Assembly: GCA_965247225.1 (NCBI GenBank) | Contig: CBDFGT010000029.1 | Location: forward strand, 124,001-188,000 | Reading direction: 5' to 3' | DNA length: 64,000 bases | Source: CBDFGT01 sp965247225 | Lineage (GTDB): Bacteria > Pseudomonadota > Alphaproteobacteria > Rhizobiales > Rhizobiaceae | Made by a program: the position numbers and the translations under genes | The notes under the pieces: generated by a model | Seen by the model: the letters and a program-made list of their open reading frames with translations, nothing else | The model's database searches: none | Told to the model about the DNA's origin: nothing | Shown: positions 9,321 through 17,607 of the stretch, piece by piece | Layout: each line of letters starts with the position of its first letter | How positions within the stretch are numbered: position 1 is the stretch's first letter

Positions 9321-9340
9321 AGCGCGCCTGTTGGCGCGCT
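9321..9340 (-). terminator. Rho-independent terminator after purK
   Basis: AGCGCGCC-TGTT-GGCGCGCT is a perfect eight-base-pair hairpin. Read leftward it is followed by TTTTGATT. It ends the purE-purK operon before rpmJ. Confidence 0.75.
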
Positions 9341-9444
9341 CGTGGGTTGGTTGGGAGATACTCTGTCACCGGGATTGTGTCAACTGCAAGAAGGTGTGTT
9401 TTCACGCTGAACCGGTCATTTCCTGTGGTCTTTGCCGCAGCGGA

Positions 9445-10509
9445 TCAGGTTCCTGCTGGAAACAGTTCGGTGATGTGGCCCATTTTGCGTCCGGGTCTGG
9501 CTTCGGACTTTCCGTAAAGATGGATGTAGACACCCGGCTTTTCAGCCCACTGGCGCAGGGTCTGCACATCGTCCCCGATCAGATTTTGCATCCGGCAATC
9601 GGAGTGACGGGCAGGATTGCCCAGTGGCAGGCCAACAACGGCGCGCACATGCTGTTCAAACTGGGAAATGACGCAAGCCGCTTCTGTCCAGTGACCGGAA
9701 TTGTGCACCCGCGGAGCAATTTCATTGGCCACAAGGCCACCGTCTTCCAGAACAAAGAATTCCATGCCCATGACACCGACATAGCCCAGCGCCTCAAGCA
9801 GGCTGGATGCAGCCTGTCTGGCCGCAGCAGCCGTTGCATCAGACACATTGGCAGGCAGGGTGGAGGTGTGCAATATGCCATTGCGGTGAACATTTTCGGC
9901 AGGGTCATAGCAGGCGATGATACCATGGGTATCGCGGGCGGCTATCATCGAGATTTCGCGCTCGAAAGGGACAAGGCTTTCCAGAATCAGCGGCACGTTG
10001 CCCAGATCCCGGAAAGCCCCTTCGCAACTCTCCCCCGCCTTGAAGACGCGCTGCCCTTTGCCGTCGTAACCCATGCGTCTGGTCTTGAGCACGCCCGTTC
10101 CGCCAAAACTGGCAAGGGCGTCTTCCAGTTGCTCCTGGCTGTCAACCGCGTGAAACCTGGCCGTCTGGATACCGCAATCGGCAATGTAGCGTTTCTCCAC
10201 AAGCCGGTCCTGGGATACGGCAAGGGCATTGGCCGGCGGATAGACGGGAACAAAGCCTGCCAGAAATTCTGCTGCAGCCACCGGCACGTTTTCAAATTCA
10301 TAGGTTATGACGGTGCACAGACGGGCCAGTTCGCCCAACGCATTGTGGTCGTCATAGGCTGCAACGATCTGACGGCTTGCAAGCTGGGCGGCAGGACAGT
10401 CCGGTTGCGGTTCCAGAATAATGGTCTGCACATTCAAACGGGCGGCTGCCATGGCCAGCATGCGTCCAAGCTGGCCGCCACCGATAATACCAAGTGTGAT
10501 GGGGGTCAT
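9445..10509 (-). CDS. purK: N5-carboxyaminoimidazole ribonucleotide synthase
   Basis: 354 residues, an ATP-grasp enzyme starting with the family signature LGIIGGGQLGRMLAMAA, with YEFENVP near residue 75, TRRMGYDGKGQ around 155 and the metal-site region MGMEFFVL...EIAPRVHNSGHWT near 255-280. It converts AIR, bicarbonate and ATP to N5-CAIR in purine synthesis. The ATG overlaps the purE stop by four bases, so the pair is coupled. Confidence 0.96.
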   Translation of the reverse strand: MTPITLGIIGGGQLGRMLAMAAARLNVQTIILEPQPDCPAAQLASRQIVAAYDDHNALGELARLCTVITYEFENVPVAAAEFLAGFVPVYPPANALAVSQDRLVEKRYIADCGIQTARFHAVDSQEQLEDALASFGGTGVLKTRRMGYDGKGQRVFKAGESCEGAFRDLGNVPLILESLVPFEREISMIAARDTHGIIACYDPAENVHRNGILHTSTLPANVSDATAAAARQAASSLLEALGYVGVMGMEFFVLEDGGLVANEIAPRVHNSGHWTEAACVISQFEQHVRAVVGLPLGNPARHSDCRMQNLIGDDVQTLRQWAEKPGVYIHLYGKSEARPGRKMGHITELFPAGT

Positions 10510-11009
10510 TTCTGTATATCCACGGGGTGGTCAGCAACGGAGGCTGTATTGGCGGAGCGCCATTCGTCAAGCCGGTCTGCAATGTCGTCATCCAAGAGGG
10601 CCAGCACAGCTGCGGCCAGAAGGGCGGCATTGATGGCACCTGCGCGGCCGATGGCCATGGTTCCAACCGGAACACCGGCGGGCATCTGCACGATGGAATA
10701 GAGGCTGTCGAGGCCGGACATGGTTTTGGACTGTACTGGCACGCCGAAAACCGGAAGCGGTGTCATGGATGCTGTCATGCCGGGCAGATGGGCAGCCCCT
10801 CCTGCGCCGGCGATGATCACCCTGAAGCCTTCGTCACGGGCAGATTTTGCAAAATCCATCATCCGTTCCGGCGTACGGTGGGCTGAAATGATGCGCGCTT
10901 CATAGGCAATATCGAGGGCATCAAGCGTATCAGCCGCGTTCTTCATGGTTTCCCAGTCGGACTGGCTGCCCATGATAATGGCCACTGGCGGCGGTGACGA
11001 TGAAACCAA
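10506..11009 (-). CDS. purE: N5-CAIR mutase, class I PurE
   Basis: 167 residues with the class I signature IIMGSQSDWETM at the start, ISAHRTPERM around residue 42 and AGAGGAAHLPGM around 67. It converts N5-CAIR from PurK to CAIR. The start is TTG at 11009, preceded by GGGAGC at proper spacing; the next codons read VSSSPPPVAIIMGS, which leaves no room for a later start. First gene of the purEK operon. Confidence 0.95.
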   Translation of the reverse strand: MVSSSPPPVAIIMGSQSDWETMKNAADTLDALDIAYEARIISAHRTPERMMDFAKSARDEGFRVIIAGAGGAAHLPGMTASMTPLPVFGVPVQSKTMSGLDSLYSIVQMPAGVPVGTMAIGRAGAINAALLAAAVLALLDDDIADRLDEWRSANTASVADHPVDIQK

Positions 11010-11056
11010 AAGACGCTCCCCCTTTGTATCGAAATGGCAATGTATCGAAATGGCAA

Positions 11057-11260
11057 TCAGGCAATAATGTCCGGCAAAATCTGGTCTTCAATTTGCACAA
11101 GCTTGTCCTTTATGGCCAGCTTTTTCTTCTTCATGCGCTGAATGCGCAGGGCGTCGCAGTTGGTCTTGATCATGGCATTGATGGCTACATCATAATCTTC
11201 ATGCTCCTGTCGCAAGCGCGCTGCCATCAACCTTGCTTCTGCCTCGTCCTGATCTGCCAT
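11057..11260 (-). CDS. YdcH-family (DUF465) small protein
   Basis: 67 residues from the ATG at 11260, which follows GGGACGGACGGGA. The pattern ARLRQEHEDYDVAINAM followed by IQRMKKKKLAIKDKLVQIED is the DUF465/YdcH helical hairpin. The role is unknown. It lies 47 bases upstream of purE on the same strand and may share its transcript. A second family member sits divergently at 11493. Confidence 0.8.
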   Translation of the reverse strand: MADQDEAEARLMAARLRQEHEDYDVAINAMIKTNCDALRIQRMKKKKLAIKDKLVQIEDQILPDIIA

Positions 11261-11492
11261 TCCCGTCCGTCCCCATTCTGCGCCCGTGCGCGGCTGCCAG
11301 TATCCCCGATGTGTCCTGACAGCATGCAAGATAAAATTCTCCTATCATGATTTGGTCGTTAACGGGAAGTTATCCTTTGCAATGATTTCGCCTTCGACAA
11401 ATGCTGCGACTCGTGGCAGACTGCAACTGTCACAAACCTGAAACATTCAGCACTGCTGATGCTGATGTAGGCTGACAAGGAGGACGTGCCAT

Positions 11493-11666
11493 ATGACTGT
11501 TGAGGCTCACCTTGCAACATTGGAAAGAAAACACGGAGCTCTGGAACAAGAGCTGCATTCCGCCATGAACCGTCCGTCGACAACGGACACACTGCTGGTT
11601 GACCTGAAGCGCCGCAAGTTGCGCCTCAAGGACGAAATCGAGCGGCTGAAATCATCGATTCATTGA
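11493..11666 (+). CDS. YdcH-family (DUF465) small protein
   Basis: 57 residues: starts MTVEAHLATLERKHGALEQE and continues DLKRRKLRLKDEIERL, the two helices typical of DUF465. The Shine-Dalgarno sequence AAGGAGGA lies eight bases before the ATG, and a strong terminator follows. Together these show a real, well-translated small gene. It is divergent from a longer relative at 11057-11260. Its function is unknown. Confidence 0.85.
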   Translation: MTVEAHLATLERKHGALEQELHSAMNRPSTTDTLLVDLKRRKLRLKDEIERLKSSIH

Positions 11667-11725
11667 CATACAAGAGCCTGTTTTTGCCGGAATTGATCCA
11701 CTCTTTCCGGTGTGCAAGCGTTTTT

Positions 11726-11749
11726 AAAAGGGGCCGACCGGCCCCTTTT
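11726..11749 (+). terminator. Rho-independent terminator, probably bidirectional
   Basis: AAAAGGGGCC-GACC-GGCCCCTTTT is a perfect ten-base-pair hairpin with A/T flanks on both sides. It lies between the YdcH gene (rightward) and the ArsR gene (leftward) and can serve both. Confidence 0.85.
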
Positions 11750-11782
11750 CCATAGGTATTGTTGGGCAAGTTTTGCCAGCCA

Positions 11783-12040
11783 TCATGACCAGAACTGGTC
11801 CAGCCACAGATTGAGAGGGCCAAAGCCTTTCGGATTTATGGCATAAATACGCCTTGTTCCTACTGCCGTCACCTTCACCAGGCCGCACTCCAGGAGTGTT
11901 TTGAGATGTTGCGAGACTGCTGGCCTGCTGATGGGCAATCCATCGGCCAGTTCGTTCACGGTTTTGGGTGACCGGCGGATCTCTTCAAGAAGCAATCGGC
12001 GGTTGGGCTCGGATATGGCAACGTATGGGTCAATTCTCAT
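11783..12040 (-). CDS. ArsR-family transcriptional regulator
   Basis: 85 residues from the ATG at 12040 (the frame extends to 12079). It has an ArsR-type winged helix: ISEPNRRLLLEEIRRSPKTV, the recognition helix ISRPAVSQHLKTLLECGLVKV and the wing GTRRIYAI. No cysteine cluster typical of metal sensors is visible (a single Cys), so the signal is unknown. The ribosome-binding site is poor and the region upstream is very A/T-rich. It lies just downstream of a broken TauE/SafE permease gene on the same strand, which it may have regulated. Confidence 0.82.
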   Translation of the reverse strand: MRIDPYVAISEPNRRLLLEEIRRSPKTVNELADGLPISRPAVSQHLKTLLECGLVKVTAVGTRRIYAINPKGFGPLNLWLDQFWS

Positions 12041-12153
12041 GTGACAAAAATATAATAATTCATTGCTTACGGCAAGCATTTTACATTCGCGCCCAAACTT
12101 GTAATCTTTTCCTGTTCGTCTTCAGTATTGCAGTATTTCAGGATTTTATTAAT

Positions 12154-12928
12154 CTATACGAATGCTGCCAAAAGGCCATCGTTCAAAAGTTTACAGCCTG
12201 CAAGAAATGCCATTGCGTACATATAGGGATAGAAAACTGCGGGCTTGATCTTCCGGACAAGCCAGGCGCCTGTCATGGTTGCCAGCAATGCCAGCGGAAA
12301 CAACAGGGCAGAGGTGGTGAGATTGGTCAGATCGAGTTCACCGAGTGCGAAATATGGCACGATCTTTACAGCGTTCAGAATCGCAAAGAAGCGAACTGCG
12401 GTGCCGGTGTAGGTTTTCTGGTCCAGCATCAACGGCAGGCTATAGACCTGGTATGGCGCGCCACCGGAATGGGCAATGAAGCTGCCATAGCCGGCAAGAG
12501 ATCCCCAAAGCCCGGCTTTGGGGATACTGTGGCCGTGTGGTCGGGGGTACATAACCGTGTCTTGCCCGCCACAGATTGAAAAAGTAACGCGCCGCAAAGG
12601 CAATGGCGACAGTTCCAATCAGAATTCGCATCACGTATCCCGGCACAATGGCAGAGGTTGTATAGCCAATGAGGATTCCAAACAGGCCTCCCGGCAGCAT
12701 GTAGAGCAGTGTCTTGCTGTCACTTTCGTGCCGCCATGCCCACAGGGCGACCATATCCATGACAATCAGGATCGGAAGAAGGATGGCTGCGGCCTGAACG
12801 GGTGGCATGACCATGGAAAGAATCGGCACACCCAGAAGTGCCAGCGCTTCGCCCATGCCCCCTTTTGTCAGGCCAACAAGCAGGACAGCCGGAATGGCGG
12901 CATAATAAAAGTGCAGATCGGTGAGCAT
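12154..12928 (-). pseudogene. TauE/SafE-family permease, interrupted by a frameshift
   Basis: The N-terminal two thirds read from the ATG at 12928 (LTDLHFYYAAIPAVLLVGLTKGG, then several membrane segments to about 12540). The rest of the protein (AGLWGSLAGYGSFIAHSGGAPYQVY to the stop at 12154) is in another frame. The second half carries the conserved family motif around SFIAHSGG. The switch lies around 12515-12545. Joined, it would be a normal-length (about 250 residues) sulfite/sulfonate-type exporter. It is either a recent pseudogene or a base-calling error. Confidence 0.8.
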
Positions 12929-13051
12929 TGGTTTTAGTTGATCCTTTTGGCCAAGCAGTCTATCGCATAGGCTGAATGACGGACTCCTCCGGTATGATAT
13001 GCGACGATAGCGGGATCGTTGCCGGAATGACAAGCGCAGGGACACACGAAT

Positions 13052-13717
13052 ATGACAGATTTCCAGGACCGGTGCCGCCTTGTGCTGATTGCACCGGACA
13101 TGACGGACGCAGACCAACGGTCAAAAGTCATTGAAGATGCATTGAGGGGCGGCGATGTCGCCTCGGTGATATTGCCGCAATACGGTCTGGATGATGTTAC
13201 CTTTCAAAAACATGCCGAAAAAATTGTGGCCGTTGTCCAGGCCAGCGGTGCTGCCGCGCTGATTGCCGGTGACAGCCGCGTGGCCGGGCGGGTGAAAGCG
13301 GATGGCATCCACGTGACGGGCAATGCCGAGGCGCTTGGCGAGGCCGTGGAACAGCATGCGCCGAAACTGATTGTTGGCGGCGGCAATGCGAAAGAACGGC
13401 ATGTGGCGCTCGAAATGGGCGAGCATCGCCCGGATTACATATTTTTCGGCAGGCTTGACGGCGATATCAAGCCCGAAGCACATCCCAAGAATCTGGCGCT
13501 TGGCGAGTGGTGGGCCTCGATGATCGAGATACCCTGTATTGTGATGGGGGGAACGGATCCGGAATCTGCACTTGCTGTTGCGCAAACCGGTGCGGAATTC
13601 GTCGCCCTGCATCTGGCCGTGTTTTCGGAGCCTTCACAGGCCGCCACCGTTGTTGCGCAGGTCAATGCATTGCTGGACGAAAAAGCGCCACGATTTGAGG
13701 ACAGTGAACAGGTATGA
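13052..13717 (+). CDS. Thiamine-phosphate-synthase-like (ThiE/TenI family) protein, probably not a canonical ThiE
   Basis: 221 residues with a TIM-barrel pattern of ThiE: RLVLIAPDM at strand 1, VKADGIHVTG matching the ADGIHxG motif near residue 90, DYIFFGRL, and PCIVMGGTDPESALAVAQTGAEFVALHLAVF near the end. The catalytic QxRxK motif expected after the first helix is replaced by VILPQYG, and the DD metal motif of the INDD type reads IAGDSR. TMP synthase activity is therefore doubtful. Its stop overlaps the start of a Sel1-repeat gene by four bases (ATGA). Confidence 0.7.
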   Translation: MTDFQDRCRLVLIAPDMTDADQRSKVIEDALRGGDVASVILPQYGLDDVTFQKHAEKIVAVVQASGAAALIAGDSRVAGRVKADGIHVTGNAEALGEAVEQHAPKLIVGGGNAKERHVALEMGEHRPDYIFFGRLDGDIKPEAHPKNLALGEWWASMIEIPCIVMGGTDPESALAVAQTGAEFVALHLAVFSEPSQAATVVAQVNALLDEKAPRFEDSEQV

Positions 13718-14835
13718 AGCGTGGACTTTTTGCTGTTTTGTGCCTTGTCAATGCTGCTGCGGGTCTGGGGACTGCCGGCATGGTCTCATGCGCCCTGGCG
13801 CAGAGCATGGAACAGGATGCTGCCAATCCGCAAAATGCCATGCAGCAAACGTCTGAACCGATATTGTCCATGGTACCGTTTTCCCTGACGGGAAAGATCA
13901 ATGCCAAGGGACCGGACGGCAAATCGGCCAATGCCTTCTTGCAAAGGGATGCCAAATATCTGTTTCCCATTCCCGATCTTGCGTCCGAGCCCCGGTTTGA
14001 CGGCGTTTATGATGATGCCTACGGGGCCTATCAGCGCGGTCTTTACAAAACAGCGATGGATCTGGCCGTTGCACGCGCAAAAACCGGAGACAGTGCGGCG
14101 CAGACATTGGTTGCGTTGCTTCTGGCCAACGGGCAGGGGGTCAAGCGCGATGTCAAAACGGCTGCTTTCTGGTACAGTCAGGCTGCCGCCAGCGGTGATC
14201 CGTCGGCCATGTATGAATATGCATTGCTGTTGATGGAGGGAGATATTGTTCCGCGTGACAAGGAAAAATCGGATAGGCTGATGCGGTCTGCCGCCGAAGC
14301 CGGTCAACCCTATGCTGCCTTCAACTGGGCGCAGGTGCTTGTGGCCTCCAAGCCCGGATCGCAAGGCCTTTCGGACGCTTTGCCTTTTTATGAAGTCGCG
14401 GCCAGCCAGGGCGTGGCCGATGCGCAATATGCCGTTTCGCAAATCTATGTAAACCTTCCGGGCCTTTCTCCGGAAAAACGCAGCAAGGCCAGACAATGGC
14501 TGGCAAGGGCTGCAACCGCCGGGTTTGATACAGCCCAGTTTGATCTGGCCCTGTGGCTGATCAACGGTGTGGAAGGCCCGCGAGACTACAAGGCCGGTTT
14601 CAGATGGATGCAGCTTGCGGCCAGCCGCGGCAATGTTGTTGCCCAAAACAAGCTTGCCCATCTCTATATCAATGCGATCGGAACAGAGCCTGATCCCGTC
14701 GAGGCTGCCAAATGGTATGTGCTTTCGCGGCGGGCAGGGCTGAAAGATATAGAACTGGAAGATTTCTTTTTGGGAATTGAAGACGAGCAGCAGCGTCAGG
14801 CGATAGAGGAAGCCGACAATTATAACCCGTTTTGA
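13714..14835 (+). CDS. Exported Sel1-repeat protein
   Basis: 373 residues with a signal peptide (LFAVLCLVNAAAGLGTAGMVSCALA) and at least five Sel1-like repeats, for example AQTLVALLLANGQGVKRDVK and AQFDLALWLINGVEGPRDYK. This family forms superhelical protein-binding scaffolds; in alphaproteobacteria members act in the envelope and in signalling. The gene is translationally coupled to the ThiE-like gene, an unexpected partnership between a cytosolic barrel and an exported repeat protein. Confidence 0.82.
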   Translation: MKRGLFAVLCLVNAAAGLGTAGMVSCALAQSMEQDAANPQNAMQQTSEPILSMVPFSLTGKINAKGPDGKSANAFLQRDAKYLFPIPDLASEPRFDGVYDDAYGAYQRGLYKTAMDLAVARAKTGDSAAQTLVALLLANGQGVKRDVKTAAFWYSQAAASGDPSAMYEYALLLMEGDIVPRDKEKSDRLMRSAAEAGQPYAAFNWAQVLVASKPGSQGLSDALPFYEVAASQGVADAQYAVSQIYVNLPGLSPEKRSKARQWLARAATAGFDTAQFDLALWLINGVEGPRDYKAGFRWMQLAASRGNVVAQNKLAHLYINAIGTEPDPVEAAKWYVLSRRAGLKDIELEDFFLGIEDEQQRQAIEEADNYNPF

Positions 14836-14951
14836 TCGCTTTTGGGTCGCTGTTAACCCTGCCGGACTTGAAACCGGGTCTGTTTTGTGGTCTTGAAGCC
14901 GCAGTAACGGTTTGACGATGCAACCGTTCCAATCTGTGTACGGATCTCCTC

Positions 14952-15515
14952 ATGAAAATCAATGGCAATGAAATCCGTCCGGGCAATGTGATCGAGCATA
15001 ATGGCGGGCTCTGGGCTGCGGTCAAATGCAACACGGTCAAGCCGGGCAAGGGTGGCGCATTCAATCAGGTTGAGCTGAAAAACCTGATTGACGGGACAAA
15101 GCTGAATGAACGGTTTCGTTCGTCGGAAGTTGTCGAGCTTGTGACACTGGAGAAGAAGGATTTCCAGTTTCTGTTTGAGCAGGGCGATGCCCTGGTGTTC
15201 ATGAACAATGAAACCTACGAACAGCTGGAACTGCAGCGTGATTTTGTCGGTGACCGCGCAACCTTTCTTCAGGATGGCATGATGGTGACCGTGCAGATGT
15301 ATGACGAGCGCCCGATCGGTATTGCGCTGCCGGACCAGATGGTCCTGACCATTGCGGAAGCTGATCCCGTGGTTCGGGGGCAGACCGCTGCCTCGTCCTA
15401 CAAACCGGCCCTTCTGGAAAATGGTGTGCGCATTCTGGTTCCCCCGTTTATTGATGTCGGGGAACGGATTTTGGTGGATACCAACGAAATCATTTATTTG
15501 CGCCGTGCAGACTGA
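14952..15515 (+). CDS. efp: Elongation factor P
   Basis: 187 residues with three beta-barrel domains of usual length. The loop lysine that can be modified is Lys33 in KPGKGGAF. The C-terminal signature PPFIDVGERILVDTNEIIYLRRAD is complete. EF-P relieves ribosome stalling at proline runs; several proteins here (TolA, the 696-residue protein, the DUF882 tail) are proline-rich. The gene is 73 bases upstream of a SuhB-family gene. Confidence 0.96.
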   Translation: MKINGNEIRPGNVIEHNGGLWAAVKCNTVKPGKGGAFNQVELKNLIDGTKLNERFRSSEVVELVTLEKKDFQFLFEQGDALVFMNNETYEQLELQRDFVGDRATFLQDGMMVTVQMYDERPIGIALPDQMVLTIAEADPVVRGQTAASSYKPALLENGVRILVPPFIDVGERILVDTNEIIYLRRAD

Positions 15516-15588
15516 ATTTCTCCCGATTATACTGCCGGTGCGTCCCTGACGGTCGGCATGTACGTTTTTTGACAAAGGAAACCGTTTT

Positions 15589-16389
15589 ATGGCTCGTTCA
15601 GCCCTTCTCAATGTTATGGTTCAGGCTGCCTTCAAGGCAGGCAAATCGCTTGCGCGTGATTTTGGCGAAGTCCAGAATTTGCAGGTGTCGGTGAAAGGGC
15701 CCGGCAATTTTGTCAGCCAGGCAGACCGCAAGGCCGAGAAGATCATCCGCGAGGAGCTGTTGAAGTCCCGCCCGACCTACGGATTTCTGGGCGAGGAATC
15801 AGAGGAAATTATCGGAACCGACGGTGCACACCGCTGGATTGTCGATCCTCTGGACGGCACGACGAACTTCCTCCATGGTATTCCCCTGTTTGCCATTTCC
15901 ATCGCCCTTGAGCGAAACGGTGAAATTGTTGCCGGTCTGGTTTTCAATCCTGCCACGGACGAATTGTTTACGGCAGAGCGCGGTGGCGGAGCCTTTGTCA
16001 ATGACCGCAGATTGCGCGTTGCCGCCCGCAAGGAGCTTTCCGATTGCGTCATCGGCTGCGGGATTCCGCATCTTGGCAATACCAGCCACGGGAAATTTCT
16101 TGTGGAATTGCGCCATGTGATGGGGGAAGTTGCCGGTGTTCGCCGCCTCGGTTCGCCGACGCTGGATCTGGCTTATGTTGCAGCCGGCCGTTTTGACGGT
16201 TTCTGGGAAACCGGTCTGACACCATGGGACATTGCCGCCGGTATTATCATGATCCGTGAAGCCGGAGGGTATACGTCTGACATGGACGGTGGCAATGATA
16301 TGATGGGTTCCGGCAGCATCGTTGCGGGCAATGAGCATATCCACAAGGCGTTGCTGGGCGTTACGCATCGTCCTGTTCCTGCACGCTAA
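15589..16389 (+). CDS. suhB: Inositol monophosphatase family protein (SuhB-like)
   Basis: 266 residues, full length. The metal-binding motifs are intact: GEESEE around residue 66, VDPLDGTTNFLHGIP starting at residue 85 (Asp86 and Asp89) and WDIAAG with Asp214. It hydrolyses inositol-1-phosphate or related sugar phosphates; SuhB in enterobacteria also acts with rRNA antitermination. It is followed by a strong palindromic terminator. Confidence 0.92.
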   Translation: MARSALLNVMVQAAFKAGKSLARDFGEVQNLQVSVKGPGNFVSQADRKAEKIIREELLKSRPTYGFLGEESEEIIGTDGAHRWIVDPLDGTTNFLHGIPLFAISIALERNGEIVAGLVFNPATDELFTAERGGGAFVNDRRLRVAARKELSDCVIGCGIPHLGNTSHGKFLVELRHVMGEVAGVRRLGSPTLDLAYVAAGRFDGFWETGLTPWDIAAGIIMIREAGGYTSDMDGGNDMMGSGSIVAGNEHIHKALLGVTHRPVPAR

Positions 16390-16413
16390 TCTGAAATATC
16401 GCAGTTCTGTTTG

Positions 16414-16447
16414 GCATCCCTGGCCGGCCAGGGATGCAGAGTTTTTT
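16414..16447 (+). terminator. Rho-independent terminator after suhB (perfect 24-base palindrome)
   Basis: The arms GCATCCCTGGCC and GGCCAGGGATGC abut with no loop, followed by AGAG and six Ts. An uninterrupted palindrome of this length at a gene end is unusual, but the T-run fits a terminator. Confidence 0.75.
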
Positions 16448-16572
16448 AAAATGCGTGGAGAACCATGGGCTTGCAGCTTGCAACAGTCATGGTTCTCCTT
16501 CAATTTGCTGTAATCGTACTGCAACAGGATACGTATATTGCACATGGATTGAAAACCGGAGGCACTGAACTG

Positions 16573-17604
16573 ATGGCGAAATTGAAATTGTCCGGCTGGG
16601 GCCTGTCAGATACGCCCGAACAGGACTATGCCCAGAAGCTTTCCAGCCCGATGTCGTTTTTCTGGGTTATGGTGATTTTTGTTATTCTGGTGTGCTTTGT
16701 GGCTTCGATCCTGTTTCGGGAAGCGCAAAGGGCATTTTTGGCCAATCCTGGCCTCAACGGCCTGATTTTCGGTGTGCTGATCATCGGAATTTTTCTGGTT
16801 TTCAACCATGTTGTGCGGTTGCGACCGGAGGTGCGCTGGTTCAATTCGTTCCGGGCTGCGGGCGGTGCCGAAAAGGCTGGCCGTGATCCGGTTTTGCTGG
16901 CACCGATGCGGGCCTTGATCGGTGGCCGACATTCGATGGCGATTTCGACAACGGCGTTGCGCTCCATTCTCGATTCGATTGCCAGCCGTCTGGATGAATC
17001 GCGTGAGACCTCGCGCTATCTCATTGGCCTTCTGGTGTTTCTGGGACTTCTGGGCACATTCTGGGGGTTGCTCGGCACCATCGCATCCATCAATAATGTC
17101 ATACAGTCACTGGACCCGGGGACAGGCGATACGGCCGATGTGCTGGCGGCTTTGAAAGAGGGTCTGTCCGCACCGTTGACCGGCATGGGAACAGCCTTTT
17201 CGTCCTCGCTTTTCGGTCTCTCCAGTTCTCTGGTTCTTGGTTTTCTTGACCTCCAGGCAGGGCGTGCGCAGAACCGCTTTTACAACGAGCTGGAAAACTG
17301 GCTGTCTTCGGTTACCGATGTCAGCAATGACATGGTTGTTCCGGCAGCGGAAAATATATTCTCCAGTTCGTCGGATGAGTTCAAGGTTCTTTCCGAGCAG
17401 ATCGCCAGACTTGCCAATGACGGTTCTGTCAACCAGCGCTCCACCGCTGCCATGGCCAGCCTTGCAGAGGGTATTCAGGGGCTGGTGAAAAACATGCGTG
17501 GCGAACAGCAGATGCTGCGCGACTGGATTGAGGCACAGCAGGAGGAATCCAAGGCCCTGCGCAAGACACTGGACAAGCTGACCAGCAAGATGGGAGGCAA
17601 CTAG
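16573..17604 (+). CDS. MotA/TolQ/ExbB-like inner-membrane proton-channel protein
   Basis: 343 residues from the ATG at 16573, ten bases after GGAGG; the open frame begins at 16465. Four membrane segments are visible: two early (SFFWVMVIFVILVCFVASIL; LIFGVLIIGIFLVFNHVV) and two in the MotA/ExbB core (LIGLLVFLGLLGTFWGLLGTI; GMGTAFSSSLFGLSSSLVLGF). A soluble, partly coiled C-terminal region follows. It lies three bases before an OmpA/MotB-like gene, so the two should form a stator-like complex. No flagellar structural genes are nearby, so a flagellar role is not implied. Confidence 0.82.
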   Translation: MAKLKLSGWGLSDTPEQDYAQKLSSPMSFFWVMVIFVILVCFVASILFREAQRAFLANPGLNGLIFGVLIIGIFLVFNHVVRLRPEVRWFNSFRAAGGAEKAGRDPVLLAPMRALIGGRHSMAISTTALRSILDSIASRLDESRETSRYLIGLLVFLGLLGTFWGLLGTIASINNVIQSLDPGTGDTADVLAALKEGLSAPLTGMGTAFSSSLFGLSSSLVLGFLDLQAGRAQNRFYNELENWLSSVTDVSNDMVVPAAENIFSSSSDEFKVLSEQIARLANDGSVNQRSTAAMASLAEGIQGLVKNMRGEQQMLRDWIEAQQEESKALRKTLDKLTSKMGGN

Positions 17605-17607
17605 CCC

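Noticed and set aside
9031..10701. Rightward 556-codon open frame
   Set aside because: It is antisense to rpmJ, purK and part of purE, which all have clear family motifs on the other strand; no family resemblance of its own.
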